The position numbers and the translations under genes are program-made. Shown here in pieces: positions 47,008-59,570 of a stretch of DNA of 64,000 nt (position 1 is its first letter; every line of letters starts with the position of its first letter). The stretch comes from Microbotryum silenes-acaulis (lineage: Eukaryota > Basidiomycota > Microbotryomycetes > Microbotryales > Microbotryaceae). Where the stretch lies: positions 992,001-1,056,000 of the forward strand of contig QPFY01000002.1 in assembly GCA_003665825.1 (NCBI GenBank), given 5' to 3'. The notes under the pieces were generated by a model that saw only the letters and a list, made by a program, of their open reading frames with translations, had not been told where the DNA came from and did not search any database.

Positions 47008-48280
47008 TCTTGCCCTCCGTTGTCTGGGTGACGCGCACCCACTCTACCTCTCCCAGGCTTTCGGCGTGTGAAAAGTTGCGATCAGTGGCTCGATCGCGCC
47101 TTCGCCCCGGGCAGACAGGTCACGGGGTCGAACAGAGCTTTGCTTTCGCCGACCGCGAGGCCCAGACCGGAACTTGACGCAATTCCTGGATCCCCTGCGA
47201 CGCACTGATAGGGACGACGATGACGGGATGACCAGTCGATAGACGAGGTGTGGCCGCAATTATTAGCAACACCACTATCGGCCCATCGGAGACCGAGCGA
47301 GCGCCGGTGAGGCGGAGTGCACGAGACGACGGAGGGAGAGTCAGCCGCAGTCGAGTGAGACGCGGGGTCGCGCGCGCGGGTGGCACTCGGGTGGCCACGG
47401 TCTGCCACGATTGAGGGCGCGTTCACGAACGACTTTGAAAGAGCAAGGGAGCAGTACTGGAGCGCACACGACGACATGCACGAGTTAGGTCATCGTAAAT
47501 CTTTTGTTGACTGTTCGCCTGGGTGGTACGTCTCGCCTCCCGAAGGAAGGACGATGGCGGGAGGGGTGCGATCGGCGCGATGGGAGACGTCTCTGCTCAG
47601 AATCGATGGTAGGCAAACATACTCTCTCCATTGCAAAACGCGGGTCGTCAACGGGAACAATCACGGCCGTCGAGGAACGACGAGACAGCCTTCCCGACGG
47701 GGTTTCGGAAAGTCTGATCACGTGATTAGACCTTTTCTAGAGTACGCTCGAAAGCGGATGCCATCAAGTCGAGCGACGAATGGCCGCTGGTGGTCCGCCG
47801 TCGGAGCTTTTGTACAATGCTCTAGACTTGGTACCACCACACGTATCCTGTTGTCAACAAGCTTGTGGTGGTGTTGCGAGATTGCGTGTGTTGCCGAGAG
47901 CGTCGCCGATCAACGTGACAGGAGGAAGTTGGTAGGTGCCGGTGCTTTCAACTTTGTCGCGGTTCGTCGTATGCCTTCCGATACAGACGCTCGGTCGCGG
48001 GTGGTTCGAAATCAATTATAGCCATCTCCCACGGTGGGCCTGAAGTGAGACCGAAATCCGTGCATGACGAGGTCCCACAGCGGGCGATCTCGGTCGTTGT
48101 CACGTGATCAAGCCCTCGTTGAGTGTGGGACCTAGAGGCGGCTTGTCCCTCGGGCACGAACTTGTGTTCGGCTTGTCGTTGGATCGAGATACGCTCGAAG
48201 TTTATGTTGTAGGCCGGTGATGTCGAGTGACCCCCCGGTGAAAGTGTTCCAGATCCCTGACGGTTGGAGCTCCGGCGACC
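47008..48280. other. Intergenic region with two TCACGTGA boxes
   Basis: 1.27 kb between the LYR gene 3' end and the orphan gene 5' end, both on the minus strand. TCACGTGA occurs at 47718-47725 and 48100-48107. Plus-strand frames at 47380-48021 lack any domain or splice support. Confidence 0.5.
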
Positions 48281-48858
48281 CTACTTCACGCGATTGAGCC
48301 CCAGCATGACCCGTTCCCCCTTCTCGGCACGATTCACGACGCCTTCCAACGCTTTGGCGACACCACTTTGAGCCCTCCCTTCCAGACCATCGGCCCCTTT
48401 CAGTGCCTTTGCTTGCCTCTTTGCCCATTGCTTGCTCGCGTTGGCCGGGTCCTGGGGGTTCCACTTGATCGCTAGGTGCATATCGGCCTTGGCACGATTG
48501 TAGTGGTGGTGGTAGTAGAGGGATGGGATTTGGTGCAACAGCGATGGGGACGCCTCGAGCAACTTCAATGTCGCGTGGACTGTCACATGGTGAGAAGGGC
48601 GTGGTAGATTCAGCTGGGCATCCATTTGTAAAGCCCGAATGGGAGAGGGGCCGAACCTTTCTGCTCGACGGCAGACCATTCTGCTTGCTCGTCTTGAATC
48701 GATTCTCTCAACTGGGGACGATACACGGCACGAAGGTTGCTTCGTTCGTGGCGCACGAGAGGGAGCAATTGCCCGAACCGTCTCCATGCGAAGCGGTACA
48801 AGGATCTTTGACGGCTCGAGAACGTGATCGTGGTAGTGGTGATGATGGTTTTGCACAT
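48281..48858 (-). CDS. LYR-motif (complex 1 LYR-like) protein
   Basis: Exons 48657-48858 and 48281-48579; 166 aa. The N-terminus MCKTIITTTTITFSSRQR is basic/hydroxylated and leads directly into SLYRFAWRRFGQLLPLV, with the Leu-Tyr-Arg triad and a trailing Arg helix (RSNLRAVYRPQLRESI) as in LYRM proteins. These are mitochondrial matrix adaptors that bind acyl-carrier protein and assist respiratory-complex or Fe-S assembly. The C-terminal part (LYYHHHYNRAKADMHLAIKW...) does not identify the subfamily. The donor is a weak GTTCGG; reading through it instead gives a stop after 15 codons. Confidence 0.55.
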
Positions 48859-49523
48859 CTTGGCCTGTCGATTGATAAACCTGCGAGCGGAAACGAACGA
48901 GAAGAACCTTGTACTCGCGACAGGAGGCGGTAAAGAGGTGAGAGGAGGTGGGTACTACGCTTAAACTCCCGTGCTCGCTCGACCTCGCGAGAGCTCGCGA
49001 GTGGGACAAGTCGATCGGGGTAACAATGAACCTGTACGAGAGGCTGCTCGGTGGTCAACCGTGGCCACACCCGTCAAAAGTCTACAATAAAATCATGGAC
49101 AGAAAAAGAGATAAGCGCACCAATTGGTTCTCCCAGGTCTGGACAGAAAAAACCAAAAAGGTACCAGGCGCGCGATGAGGCAACGGATTGATCAGCGCCA
49201 GGCCGAGGTGAGACTTTTGAGTAGTCGAGCTCAGGGCTTCTCCGTGAAAGGACCCCCACATGATCCACCCAATATCTGTGAGGATCTATTATAGAACCTT
49301 GCTTGTAAATCTTCCCAGTGACGCCGCACAGAGTTACCGGAGCTGCCGCAGAAGGTTGACACAGAGTCCAATTGGGACTTAGAGTCGACGAATTGCAATA
49401 GCCTGGCAGCATTTTTTTTTGTAGAAACTGTTCATCATATTGCCCCCAATTCCTGTCCCCCCTGATTGCAAAGGTCTCAGGGGAAGTGTTGAAGGTGTTA
49501 GTAGACCTTGCACTGATATCAGG

Positions 49524-49596
49524 GGCCGGATAGCTTAGTTGGTCAAAGCTTTTCCAATGAATGGAAGCGACCCAGGTTCGACTCCTGGTCCATGCC
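49524..49596 (+). tRNA. tRNA-like element, probably a tRNA pseudogene
   Basis: 73 nt with a perfect A box (TAGCTTAGTTGG) and B box (GGTTCGACTCC). The D stem (GCTT/AAGC), T stem (CCAGG/CCTGG, loop TTCGACT) and a five-pair anticodon stem form. The acceptor stem pairs at only 4 of 7 positions and the anticodon loop AATGAAT lacks the invariant U33, so the identity (UGA if read literally) is unreliable. A T-rich tract follows within 20 bp. Most likely a decayed tRNA gene or a tRNA-derived element. Confidence 0.5.
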
Positions 49597-51117
49597 AGCC
49601 GTTCTTCTTCTTTTGTTGATCATTTCGGGATCATCGTTGATTCCAACAATATCAAAGAAGGTCGAGAGATGACCTGTATACAACAGCAAAGTATGCAATA
49701 TTGGGCACGATGATGCATGATTATGAATGATGATGCTGAATGATTATGGCGATGATCGACCGAGGTCGAATCCGAGGGGGGCCGGGGTCCCTGTGTGACC
49801 GACCGAGGGCGAGAGGTGAAGTCGCACGAGCTGACTAACCATACTTCGACGTCTTGTGAGCTTCACCGGCAACATATCCTACACGTGTGACTTTCCCAAC
49901 TGTCGCTCCAAAAGCCCATCTCCCCCTCCTTCAAATCTAAACACAAGTCCGAGAGCGCGAAGTGGGAGCCTTGTCGAGTTCTTTCTCTCACTTCTTCCCA
50001 ATCACTTTCAGAGCCTCGTACAAATGCGGGTTGGAGCGTGGCTGATCTCGGTCGGAGATACATACAGCTCGGTTTAGTACAGATTATTGAACAGGTAGCA
50101 TTTTCAGTCACCAGGATTGCCGAGTATCAGATCGAATGAGCTCGAGGCGATCTCCTCAGGCTGTGCGACCTCGTGCTGTTCGACCGATCGACCGGTGCGG
50201 GCAGCAACGCCGCGAGCTGACCAACTGATCTCGAGCAGTAGGTTGTACAAGTCAGGCCAAAGTCAATATAGCTATAGCGGGGTTCTGGAAGGTGAGGACG
50301 ATCATGCAGTCTTGGGCTTGGGGTCAGCATGAGTCCGTGCACCACCAGCTGATCAGAGACGGCCGTCCCACCCGATCGACGGCACTCGAACAAGAGCAAG
50401 AAGAGCAACACTCGTAGAGCGGGAGGTTAATACTTTGGGTGAATCATCATCGTTAGTCTTGAGTAACAAGTGGCCGAAGGTGATCCCGACCTTTCGCCTT
50501 CGCTATGCCGAAAGTGCAGAGCCAGGCGGATGAGGAAGAAAGAGGAAAGAGAAAAAGAGGTGTGGGAGGTCACTACTCACTTGGGGGTGGCCAAGCGTGC
50601 GTGATTGTATGAGGTATATCAATCACACCATCTCTCTTGATCTTATCCAGCTCCGTCCAGTGCCGAGCGCTAAAGGCCGAAGGCGGCCGAGCGCGGCGCA
50701 GCGCAGATCCGAAAGGTAATCGCGGACAGGGGACCGTGCACCCCACATTGAAGTCAACCCCCACCCCTGGGAAAGACCGAATAGTTGTCGAGCAACCTCG
50801 GTCAAGTTTCAGTAAGTAGTTTTAGCTCTCAGAATCATCCCAGATTTGAGATCGCCGCAATCAATACAGTGGTTGGTGCCCCAGCAGCTTGATTCGAGCT
50901 GGGGCGACTTCGATTGACTGCGAACTCCGACGCGGAGCTGGGTTGGGGTGCGGGGTGCACCGTGACTCGAGAGCTCCGAGACGGAAGAAAGAATGAAAGT
51001 CCCTGAGTAATTAAAGGAATTGGATCTAGATCGAGTAGACACCTTCTGCTTCAGAGGTAATCCGGCTGCTTAGGAGACAATAGGTCGTGGGCTGCAATTC
51101 AAAAGAGTAGCTCAATC

Positions 51118-51173
51118 CTCGAGTAAGTCATGCGTAGGCATGGGTATGCGTAAATGAGAGTCTGGGTCTCATG
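51118..51173 (+). repeat. Dispersed repeat, copy B
   Basis: Same-orientation match to positions 7-60 (ctcgagtaagtcat ... gagagtctgggtctcat) with several substitutions. Sequence outside the segment does not match. Confidence 0.6.
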
Positions 51174-52469
51174 GGTTTTCTCATTTTAATTGCACATAAA
51201 CACTGCCATGCACTGTTATTCACGTTGGTACATGCGCTGGTGACTCGGCCGCACCCGAGCATCCCGAATGGTTCGCGGCCGAGGTGCTGAGACTGCACGG
51301 CGGTGCATAGGGGAGCATGGCTGTGCACACGTGTGCATTGGCATTTAGGAGTGTTTATCGGGGCTCTGCCCGAATATGGACTAGATCCGACTTCGTTTCA
51401 GCCTGCTCCGAAGGGTGTGTTGACGACCTGGGAGGCTGAGCCTCACGTGCCCTTGAATCGATTCACAAGTGGGGGTGGGGGCCTGCAAGAGTCAAGAGTG
51501 AAAACGTCGGCGTGCTTCAAGCTGAAAGAAGCAAGGGGAGGGGTGGGCCCTACCCCATCAAACGGGTTCAGAAGATCGAAAATGTTGTAGATGTTGGACT
51601 TTGATCAATGATCCCTTGTGTTGATGACTCGAGTACCACGTCATACCCAGCTGGCACCAGCTAGTAGTAGTAGCGGTATGCTTCTCAAGGGGAACCCGGG
51701 AGACCACCCGAGGTCTGGGAGACCTCCCCACGGCAAAGTCTGGGAAACCTCGCCAAAGTGGGCATTATTCATGCTCTGGGCGATCTTGGCGCGGGCGAAA
51801 ACTGGCGACAAGGAATCCACTGGCTTTCCCATGGGTCGCTGCCGTCACTGCGTTTGCGCCTCAAGAGAGCAAGGCCCGAGGCCGTAGAGCCGAGCGTTGA
51901 CGCGTTGACGACGTAGACAGCTTTCCGCTCCCTCAACTCGGAACAGCGCGCCAGTTGAAGAACCCCTTCACGACGATCATCTCTTACGCTCCTCACACTA
52001 GGTACCCAGCTCGTACCCAACGTCACCTCCGAACGAGACGATTGGAGCTCTTCGTTGTGGGTGGGGGGAAGGGGGTTTCTGCGATCGTCCCATCTCGCTG
52101 CCCCGATTCCGGGGGAAGCCAAAACCCCACCCCCTCTCCAATCACTGCCGGTCTCACTCTCTTCAACCTCGTCGGCACCGAGCTAGCCAACAACGTCGCA
52201 CCAACCTCGTCCGCGCGCCCAACTCGTCCTCGTCACAGCGATTATGTTTGGCCTATTCTTCTCGTAGTAGTAGGAGTAGCACCTGGTCAGTCGCAGTCAC
52301 CTCCGTGGGTACCTGTGTCGCACGCATGTACCAGCGGAGTGATCGTCGCGGCCGAGCGCTGAGCACTACGTCGCACGGGTCATCACAGCGCCGCCCCAAC
52401 TGAATCTCGACCCATTCACCCCTCAGATCCGAGCAGCAGCATCACCAAAGATCACCCTACTGCCCCACC

Positions 52470-55400
52470 ATGACCTCTCCTTCAACGCCGATGTCGGCCT
52501 CGCCCTCCCCCTCAACGAGCGCGCTTATCGAGCATGCGAAACCCCCCCCTGGCAGCAGCCACGAGCGGAGCAACTCGAGCATCTCGCCCTCCAAACGAAT
52601 CCCACTCAAGCGCCAACAGCAAGAGCAGCAGCAGCGACTGCAAAAACTGGCCCAACGACCCAAAGAAGCGGTGCGGCACGATATCGAGTTGCTCAGCGAC
52701 TCTTCGTCCGACGACGACGAGCAACCCGACGAACCGCTGTTGCAAAGGAAGAGGAGGGCCAGTCAGAACAACGCCGCTTCGACGACCGCACAGCCTTCGT
52801 CGGCTCGAGCGGGTCCGAGTCAAGCCTCAAAGGCACCGGCATCCCACAACCGACCTGGAAGGCCAACCAAGAAGAATGCGCGGTCGTCGGACAGTAGTGC
52901 CGAGTCCGACGAATCGACCGAAACCTCGGGGTCGAATTCGTCGTCTTCTTCCGCGACGCCCATGATGGAGCGCAAAAGGAGGAAGACCTTGGGCGGAGGA
53001 AAGCGAGCAAGTGCAGAGGATTCGGACATCTCAGCGAGCAAGGCAGTCAACGCCGGCGTCGCCTCAACTGTGCAAAAGAACGCCAGCACACCCAAGCTAC
53101 AATGGCAAGTGTCGAGGAACCAGGGGCACGATCCTGTGGGCGGCTTGCACATCGCGGGAAAGGGCAAGGGTAAGCGGAAAAGTACCGGGAAAGGGGACAA
53201 GGATGAAGTCGACGAGGATGAAGTCGACGAGGCCTTGTCGTGCGAGCTTTCCTCGGTGGCCCACGAAGGCGATACGACCAGGGAGAAGGGAAGGGCTCCC
53301 GTCACCCAGCAGCGGGTACCAGATGACGAACCCTCGTCGACCAAATCAGCCGCGACAGCTAGGATGCACCCGGCTCGGTTGAAGAGCAAGAAATCGAACG
53401 AGAGGCTGTGTCAAGATGATTCGGAGCGGAGATTCAAGAAGAAAAAGGACTCCGAGGGTGAGGGAGTCGATCAATCGGCAATCACAGCTGGGCCTACCCC
53501 GACCACGATGAGCGCAAAGCATCAAAAGTACTCAACCGGATTGGCGCTGAATGTGGCATCGAAACCACCTGCGAAGACGACACCGGGTGGACCTGCACTC
53601 GCCATCAAAGTACCAGTATCGGGATCTGGCGCAGCTTCGGCCACTCGAGACGCTCCATCGACGAGCTCAGGTGCCGTGGCATCGATAGCGCAAGCAAAAC
53701 CTAGCCCGAAGCAGGCCCTCACCTCTTCCTTTCGACCTCAAAATCCGAATGAACTGGAAGTGGTCACACCGACGTCGGCAATGTTGACTCCCTCGAAAAC
53801 CAAAACCCCCAAGTCGACTGCCCTTCCCTCGAAGCCATCAGCGCCTGTCACATCGTCAACCCCTTCTGCAGCTTGTTCCACGCGAACGGGTATGACCTCG
53901 TCAACACCGAATCTCTCGCAGATGAGAAGGATTCCAAAATCCGTGCCAACGCAGCAATCGCCACAGCAAGACCCCACGATCGAGACTGATGACCAGGGAC
54001 TTGCGTCGAACAGTCGGCTCGCCGGGGCGGGGAAACCGTCGGCCACGAATCACCGTCCCGAAACGTCGCGACGAGTCAGCTCAAGCGGTGCGTCGGACTT
54101 CCGCTTTACGCTGAAAGAAGAAGCCATCACCGGCTACAGTTTCTCGGGGAGATCCAAAGTCGACGACCGCGTCGACCTTGCCGAACCGGTCTTCATCGGC
54201 TCGCGAGATGACGCCGTTGCCTTCATCGATTTCGCACTGGCTCGCAATTGGTTCCGATCGAAAAAGAGGCTCTTCTTGAAGATAGAGACCACAGCGGACC
54301 CCGAAGATCCGCGGTCCAGTATGTCCCTGGCAACCATCGCTCCCCGTTCGCCCACAAGTGACAACTACCTCGTCAGCGCCTTCGCCCGACCGGCTCCAGG
54401 TCCTCTCACGCCAGAACTTCGCCGCCATCTGACGGCCCAGGGCGAGTATGCAGCGACGATGCTCCTCATTCGTGCGATCTTAACGCCGCACAAAGGACTC
54501 CTCGACGTCACGAAACTCCTACATTCCGCCGCTCACGACTCCAGTCTTGGTCAAGAAGACGTGGACTCTTTTGTTGACCGACTCCAAAAGGAAGCTTTGA
54601 TCATTTGGCACGACTACAGGGAGCAGCACCCTCGACACCATTTGGTCAAGCTCATGCCCAGGATCATGAACTTGGGCGAGAAGGACGTTTTGCTCGTATG
54701 CGATCAACTCATCGAACTCTTCGAGAACGGCTGCACAACAACGGCGAAGGGGAGCGTATTTCTGGGGTTCGGGTCTTGGGCGGGCAAGCTCGGTCAAGAC
54801 ATACTGACATGTACAAGGGTGAGCTTCGCCGCTTTGTGCTGAAGCGTGAGAATAATGCTTACTGAGTCCAGAATGTGGGCTTCCGTCACCCGTAGGCCCT
54901 GATGCAATTCGCTGAAGGGAAGCCAGCATACTGGAAGAAAGTGGAGGAGGTCCTTACACGTCTCGCTCGGCTCTGCATCAGCGATGGATCGCAGACAGCG
55001 ACAAGCATGTACCAAAAATTGAATGCACAGAGCCTCGAGGCACGCCATTCCTGCGCCGTCGCGGAGAGGCGTTACACGCAAGAAGGCAAAGCATGGCCGG
55101 AGCCCCGCATCGCGAACCCGGCAACGCAACTGACTCAAACCAGAGCCTCAGAACTTTCGCGGCCGCATTCACCACCTGCTGCGATTCACGCCCCGAGTAA
55201 ACCGACAGCGGGAGCCGCGACGTCAAGCTTTCCCACAACATCATACCCCTCGACATCGACCGCTACACTTATCCAATCTTCGGTTGATCCGATTGCTCCT
55301 GGCCCGTCTGCAGTTGGACAAGGCACCGTTGCTTCTACACTGACCTCGACCTCCAAGGCGGCCGTTTTTTATGCGCCACTTCGCCCTCTACCTCTCCCCC

Positions 55401-57188
55401 CACCTGAGGAGAGGAAGAGCATCACCAGACCGGCGGCAAACGATCCTAGGTTGGCAAAACGGTACAGCATCGGAGAGGGTGGCTCGATCACTCGAGTTGT
55501 GCCAGCGGGTACGAACGCTTCAAAACCCGATTCAGCCTTGGAGCGCCAGTTTCCGCCGATTGTGGGGCCGATTGGGGCGGCCCCTCCGATCCTCGATGAG
55601 TTACGGCACGCCTCTCCTGCTGTCATCGGCCAAGCAACAGAATACGTTTCCGACGTGGGAAACGGCACGAGCGACATCCCTCTAACTGTCGGAAAAGATT
55701 CTCCGGTACAGTTTTTGTCGGCTCCAACGCCCGTCCCAACTTCCACGACTTCCGTGTCGTCGATCACACCTGGTCCTGCTTCCGTGGCATTGCCCGATGA
55801 ACCACCCAGCACAGGAAGGCAGCCATCGTTATCGACAACCCTGCCCGACCGGCCACTCAAGAGGCTCAAGCTCATGGCATCCCGGATGACAAGCCCGTCA
55901 GATGTCCCCAGGCGCGCCTCGAAACTCCCGATCAGCGAAGAGATCGAGCCCGTGCTCGAGAGTCCTCTGAGTTCGGCCGCCTCTCGTGACCCGACTCCGG
56001 TGACGGGCTTGTGCCAGACTTCCCTATCGTCCGCATGCCGTGAGACCCCCGTCAATACACCGACAAGCATGAGTAGATCTCCAACGGCTCCCAACGTCCA
56101 TGCTTCCTCGAACGGACGTGCTTTCGTCGCACCCCCTCGAGCACCTCGATCAAGCAGTGTCATTGAAACCAACAAAGAAGCTGGCTCTTTGCGACCACTC
56201 ATCTCGGGACCATTCTACCACGAAGTGGTGGGCCATCTACTGGAGCCTGTAGATGTCCACCTACTTGATTTGAAGAGGATGTGGTCGAAGCAATTCGTAC
56301 TCGACGATCCGCAAATCCTTGGTCGTCTGCGCGAGCCAAATCGAGAGGATACGGATCTCCACGCCACAGAGCTACCACTGCGAGCTCGAGGGGTATTTCG
56401 TCGGGATCCTGCGGTGGACGACGGGCTTGAGAATGTCTTGTGGCCTTCCGACATTACGCTCAGTGTGGCTACTGGTCCTTCTGGATCGTGGGAAAGAACC
56501 TGTCCGGTAACAGTCACAGACATCGTGCGTGCTTGGCTTGTATCAATGAATCGCAACTCTGTTTGAAAACTGATCCGTTATCCTGTGATGAGTACTCTTC
56601 TAGGTTCCTGGTACCAACGTGGATACCTGCCATTACTTTGACCTCACCCCCTACCTCGCTTTAGGCCACAACGCTTTCATCATTGCAAAGCTCGGTTCGG
56701 TGCGTTTCCCCCCCGGCCTGCGATTCTCAATCGAGGTGTGCACGTCCTTCTCGGCTGGGCATGCTCGTCGCCAGATCAAGGAAGAAGAGGACGAGGACAA
56801 AACTTTTGAGTTGTATAAGGGTTTCAAAGCCCGGGCGATGCGATGCGACTCGGTGAAGCTGTCCCTAGCGGATCCGAGGGCACCGACCAAGCGGATCGAT
56901 TTGCCGGTGCGGGGACTCGAGTGCGAACACCTCGAGGTAAATTCTCTGCTGGCGGGGACCTGTGCGGACATAGCTCATCTTTTCTGCTTTGTCTTTGATC
57001 TTCCCGTGCAGACCTTTGATTTCGAGACACATCTGGCTTCGTCGACCAAAGACGATTGGAAGTGTCCGTTTGATCACACCCTCCTTCAAGGCAGCGACAT
57101 CGGCTGTTCAAAATTCTGCCCTCCCTCGAAGCTGTGGATCTGTCACTATACGCTTGATAACGTGCTCAAAGGGGTTCCCGAAGAGTAA
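52470..57188 (+). CDS. PIAS/Siz-like protein with atypical SP-RING
   Basis: Candidate SUMO E3 ligase. Exons 52470-54818, 54896-56524, 56604-56936 and 57012-57188; 1495 aa. The N-terminal ~600 residues are charged and Ser-rich, with a SUMO-interaction-like HDIELLSDSSSDDDE near residue 70. A helical domain follows (about 600-830). A PINIT-like region is near 1230-1420 (LWPSDITLSV, CHYFDLTPYLALGHNAFIIAKL). The SP-RING is joined by the last intron: LPVRGLECEHLE-TFDFETHLAS, then DDWKCPF and LWICHYTLDNVLK. The C-x-H and FD signature is present. The usual Cys before FD is Thr, and CPxC reads CPFD, so two zinc ligands seem changed unless an unrecognised intron restores the second. Assignment rests on the overall pattern. 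Confidence 0.7.
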
Positions 57189-57536
57189 ATGAAACCAATT
57201 CCCTGACCCACCTCTCACTGTAAATGCTAATTGTGGTCCAACCCCATGTCGACATAGCGCGGTGGACGTCTTCATCGAGGCGGGTGCAGGTCAAGTCAAG
57301 GCGGAAGAGGCCGAATCACCCATTGAGCCGTAGTGCTACACAAAAGTATCTGGAAATAGCGGAGGAACAATACGCCTTAATCAAGGAATACCGACCTTGC
57401 AGTGACCTGTTGCCTTTCCCCGGTTGAGGGCTCCTCATCCCGTATTCACGCTTTAGCATGCGTTGTGAAAATTTCGTATATCCACTTTCTCCTTGCAATT
57501 GCAGTTTAATGAACCTCGTGACCTCCTCCGATCAAT
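57189..57536. other. Convergent 3' region
   Basis: Between the 3' ends of the PIAS-like gene (+) and RIT1 (-). No gene is seen. Confidence 0.5.
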
Positions 57537-59570
57537 TCAGCTCCGAGTGGAAGACATGAGCAACTCATTGACTTTCTGAAGGACCGCTCGTGACGGAATT
57601 GTTGACGGGAAGGACTCCAAGATCCAAGCTAGACGGGACCGGATGATGTCCTTTGTTGGCCGTGCGGCAGACAGCTCGAGCTCGCCTGCGTGGTTGTAAA
57701 GCTTTACTGTGGGTGTGCGCACGAAAAGGGTCAACTCGATCCCCGGGCTTTTCGTCGGGAACGGTGACACGATGTACCAAACAGGATCAAAGCAAGTGCC
57801 ACTCCAAGATCGTTCGCCTCGCTCTGTTGCGCAGACCTGCCCACCTGCACAACAAGACTTGTATCGCTCCTCCCGAGTGCCTCTTTTGCAAATGTGATGG
57901 GTCTGTCGAGGCTCGAAAAGAAACCAGAATACCCCGCCTTGCCGGTCTTGGCCACCAGGACGAGATCCGGATGGCCATCCTTCATCTGCTCCGAGGCCGG
58001 TGTTGCTGGAATGGTCTTGCCCGCAAGAATTCGTATTGTCGGGGTGGTGACAACCATTGAATTGGTGGGCTCAGCACCGAGAATCAAGCCCACTCCCGTC
58101 CGCCTGATCCATTTCACGGCTGTCTCGTCCCCGTCGCCGTCAGAGCCTTGCGCAGGCAAACTTGCCCGACCTCTCTCTTCCTCCAAGACCCGTTCAATCA
58201 CCCGGTCGACGTCCTGGCGCTTGGCTTCCAGAATGAACTTCTCGTGGTTCCAAAACACGTCGGCGGTCAATCCCCTCGACCAACTTTCGTGGTCGTCACC
58301 GCTTCCCTGGACATAGGTGAATCCGAGCGCTCGCTCGAGGCCATCTTGGTCCGAAGCGAGTTTGCTTGCGCTGACGCAGATGATGGGATAGAAAGACGGA
58401 AATGAAGTGGCCAGAGAGGGGTCGGATGAAAGCCTCGACGCAGGGGAGATAAACACGGGTCGCAAGGGGCGGTCGAGGGCGAGTAACGAGCTGAGGTCGT
58501 AAGACGAAGACTGGGGGGATCGCGATTGTGAAAGCGAGACGCGGGTCAGATTGCTTCGAAAGACGATCAGTACCTGCTCCTTTTACATAAGACCTACAAT
58601 CAGCTTCTGTGCCCATTCTTGTATCCTTGCTTCGATCTGAGAGTGTTCGGAACGGCTGATAGTAGACGACAAGGTCCACAAAGCTCCATCTCGTTTCCAT
58701 TCCTCGATCGATACCGTCGAGTTCTCAGAAGTCGGCGGGAGAAGGATGCATCGGGCCGCGTTGAGTACCGCACACCATGTCGGTACCGTCTTTGACAACG
58801 CATCGGGAAAGCGCTGCGATGAAAGTGGATCACAGGTCAGTATGAAGAGCGAGTTGGGAACGGGCACCAGAGGAAGCAGACCTTGCCCCTACGAGTGGAG
58901 TCAACGAGCGTGAGACTGCAATTGGTGGTGTATTTAATTCAGCAGATTCCCGTAGACTGTATACCAAGTAGCATTGTCTCGCCTACCCCTGTCTTTCTTT
59001 GATCAACGACAGCAAAGACAAGTTTGCTCCTGTGGGGCAAATTCCATTGGACCGTAACGATGCGTCAATACCCCACCCTCACATTTCTCCTTCATAGAAA
59101 TTGGTATGTAAAGTCACTTCTGAGATTGAAGTCGTGTTGCCCGGCGTGGCCATCGGTCGACTTGAAGTACGCGTGGGGCCGAACTTCCCCGGGAACCGGC
59201 TTCACGTACCATGCTCCCGCCCGTTGATTCGCTGCAATGCAAGAGGTCCGATGGAGCCATCAGTGAGTATCATGGTTGTTAACATTTAATAATCCTCCAC
59301 TCACGAACGATAGGGAAGTCGGGAAAAGCTGCTTTGACTTGCTCGGACACAAACGCAGCATCCTCCGAAATCGAGTGCAACCGGTTATAGCTGCTCGCAC
59401 AGCAAACCTCGAGACGTCAGTACGGTAAGACCACATTGCCATCCAAATTTGACTAACGTATCGCGTAGTTCGGATCTGATCGTTTTACGATGCGCTTGAA
59501 ACGCGTCGCCAGATTCCGACGGAAAAATCAGCCGAGATCCTGATGCTGCTGGGGTCCCACTGAATTCCAT
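57537..59570 (-). CDS. RIT1: Initiator tRNA 2'-O-ribosyl phosphate transferase
   Basis: Adds a phosphoribosyl group to A64 of initiator tRNA-Met, keeping it out of elongation. Eight exons: 59458-59570, 59305-59390, 59118-59231, 58987-59029, 58882-58915, 58598-58813, 57778-58573, 57537-57706; 523 aa against about 513 in yeast. Family blocks span nearly every junction: YNRLHSISEDAAFV, NQRAGAWYVKP, AYFKSTDGHAGQHDFNLRR, LTLVDSTRRGK, FPDALSKTVPTWCAVLN, SEHSQIEARIQEW, then GFTYVQGSGDDHESWSRGLTADVFW, GVALALIL and TKDIIRSRLAWILESFPST...SRAVLQKVNELL. Phases agree throughout. One region (RSPQSSSYDLSSLLALDRP) is less conserved in appearance. Confidence 0.92.

Larger units (their letters stand above)
48859..52469. 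other. Gene-free 3.6-kb stretch
   Basis: No protein gene is supported. It holds the tRNA-like element (49524-49596), a poly-T run near 49412, the dispersed repeat (51118-51173) and, at the right end, the promoter of the PIAS-like gene. Open frames are short and mutually overlapping. Confidence 0.5.

Noticed and set aside
47380..48021. 213-codon plus-strand frame as a gene
   Set aside because: No domain, and composition does not resemble neighbouring genes.
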